Positions 63,675 through 64,000 of a stretch of DNA of 64,000 nt are shown here, piece by piece. Each line of letters begins with the position of its first letter. Positions within the stretch are counted from its first letter, which is position 1. Source of the DNA: Tenacibaculum agarivorans (lineage in GTDB: Bacteria; Bacteroidota; Bacteroidia; Flavobacteriales; Flavobacteriaceae); contig NZ_MSMP01000020.1 of NCBI RefSeq assembly GCF_001936575.1, positions 1 through 64,000 on the forward strand, written 5' to 3'. The position numbers and the translations under genes are program-made. The notes under the pieces were generated by a model, which worked only from the letters and a program-made list of their open reading frames with translations, was not told where the DNA came from and did not search any database.

Positions 63675-64000
63675 TTACATCATAGAGATTTCAGGTAATA
63701 AAGTTTCATTATAGTAAGGTAGTGTTATAGCGTCTAAAATATCTTCTGTAACATCAGGATAATTGACTTCTATAATTTTATCAGATTTCAACCATTTTTC
63801 AATTTTAGGCAACTGTTTTTTACTTAATTTCTTCAATACAGGTACTCCCATTTCTTTTAAAGCTAATGCATTACATTGTTGCTCGTATTGATTTTTCATA
63901 GGAATTACCATTAGTTTCTTTTTAAGATATAAGGCTTCGGCTGGAGTTTCAAAACCAGCCCCACAAAGTATACCATTAGCAGTAGCTATACTTTTAATAA
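63675..64000 (-). CDS. Glycosyltransferase, C-terminal part (cut by window edge)
   Basis: The frame is open to the last base; an internal ATG at 63911 is not the real start. Residues SIATANGILCGAGFETPAEALYLKKKLMVIPMKNQYEQQCNA match the C-terminal nucleotide-sugar-binding region of GT-B glycosyltransferases of the MJ1255/VC2487 family (GAGFETPAEAL and IPMKxQYEQQ). The N-terminal half lies beyond the window. It converges on the L7/L12-like gene with only 2 bp between stops. Confidence 0.8.
   Translation of the reverse strand, partial: IKSIATANGILCGAGFETPAEALYLKKKLMVIPMKNQYEQQCNALALKEMGVPVLKKLSKKQLPKIEKWLKSDKIIEVNYPDVTEDILDAITLPYYNETLLPEISMM

Noticed and set aside
63675-63911. Stand-alone 78-residue protein at the right edge
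   Set aside because: The frame continues upstream to the window end with clear glycosyltransferase motifs; it is a truncated larger gene.
1-64000. tRNA, rRNA and known riboswitches
   Set aside because: No cloverleaf with a CCA-type end, rRNA core or FMN-type leader upstream of ribB was recognised by eye; a covariance search would be needed to be sure.

Overview
The window looks like a chromosomal segment of a marine member of the Flavobacteriaceae (Bacteroidota). DNA is strongly AT-rich. Candidate promoters fit the Bacteroidota -7 element TAnnTTTG. Many secreted proteins end in type IX secretion system (T9SS) sorting domains, and there are PorP/SprF-type proteins, LytTR/LytS two-component proteins, a GH16 agarase-type enzyme and a PL6 alginate-lyase-type enzyme. 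A Tenacibaculum-like genus is plausible but cannot be settled from the sequence alone. No rRNA, tRNA, CRISPR array, transposase or integrase was recognised.

Layout. 1-4.7 kb: 3' end of a giant repeat adhesin with a type B T9SS signal, then a PorP/SprF protein and an OmpA/PD40 protein in one operon. 4.8-10.7 kb: two paralogous CAP-domain lipoproteins bracketing a TetR-controlled acyl-CoA dehydrogenase/patatin pair, then a DUF4268 protein and miaE. 10.8-25.9 kb: a thioester alpha-2-macroglobulin lipoprotein and pbpC, usually linked genes, here separated by a lipoprotein, a type A T9SS cargo, a putative RNase A-like toxin/immunity pair and an LRR protein. 26.4-31.3 kb: a compact locus of two cysteine-rich double-glycine-leader peptides around a LytTR/LytS two-component system and a TraB/PrgY/Tiki-like putative metalloprotease, flanked by two beta-barrel proteins. 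31.5-41.2 kb: mainly housekeeping genes (lpdA, argS, mnmA), a membrane hydroxylase, a nitronate monooxygenase-like enzyme and a third GG-leader peptide. 41.3-44.8 kb: PL6 polysaccharide lyase and a PLA2-like lipoprotein. 44.9-53.7 kb: ribB with a decayed RibA domain, lptF/G, lolA, ftsK, dgkA, tpx and a MATE exporter. 54.1-64 kb: GH16 enzyme, an amine oxidase, a TetR-regulated SDR/AhpD operon, a membrane protein, mutS2, ung and the C-terminal part of a glycosyltransferase cut by the window edge.

How the genes work together. The T9SS cargo (one type B adhesin and three type A proteins, two of them polysaccharide-degrading enzymes) fits life on algal surfaces. Envelope functions recur: lipoprotein transport (lolA), LPS transport (lptF/G), peptidoglycan synthesis (pbpC), an alpha-2-macroglobulin trap and OmpA-like anchoring. 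Two small regulons have operator palindromes visible in the DNA, both controlled by TetR proteins.

Two loci look most worth pursuing. The first is the GG-peptide/LytTR/LytS/TraB-like locus (27.2-30.5 kb), which has the parts of a peptide-signalling or bacteriocin system. The second is the lipoprotein RNase A-like toxin with a CdiI-like immunity protein (21.1-22.0 kb), which has no CdiA-type carrier. Both assignments rest on motif recognition and need profile searches and experiments.
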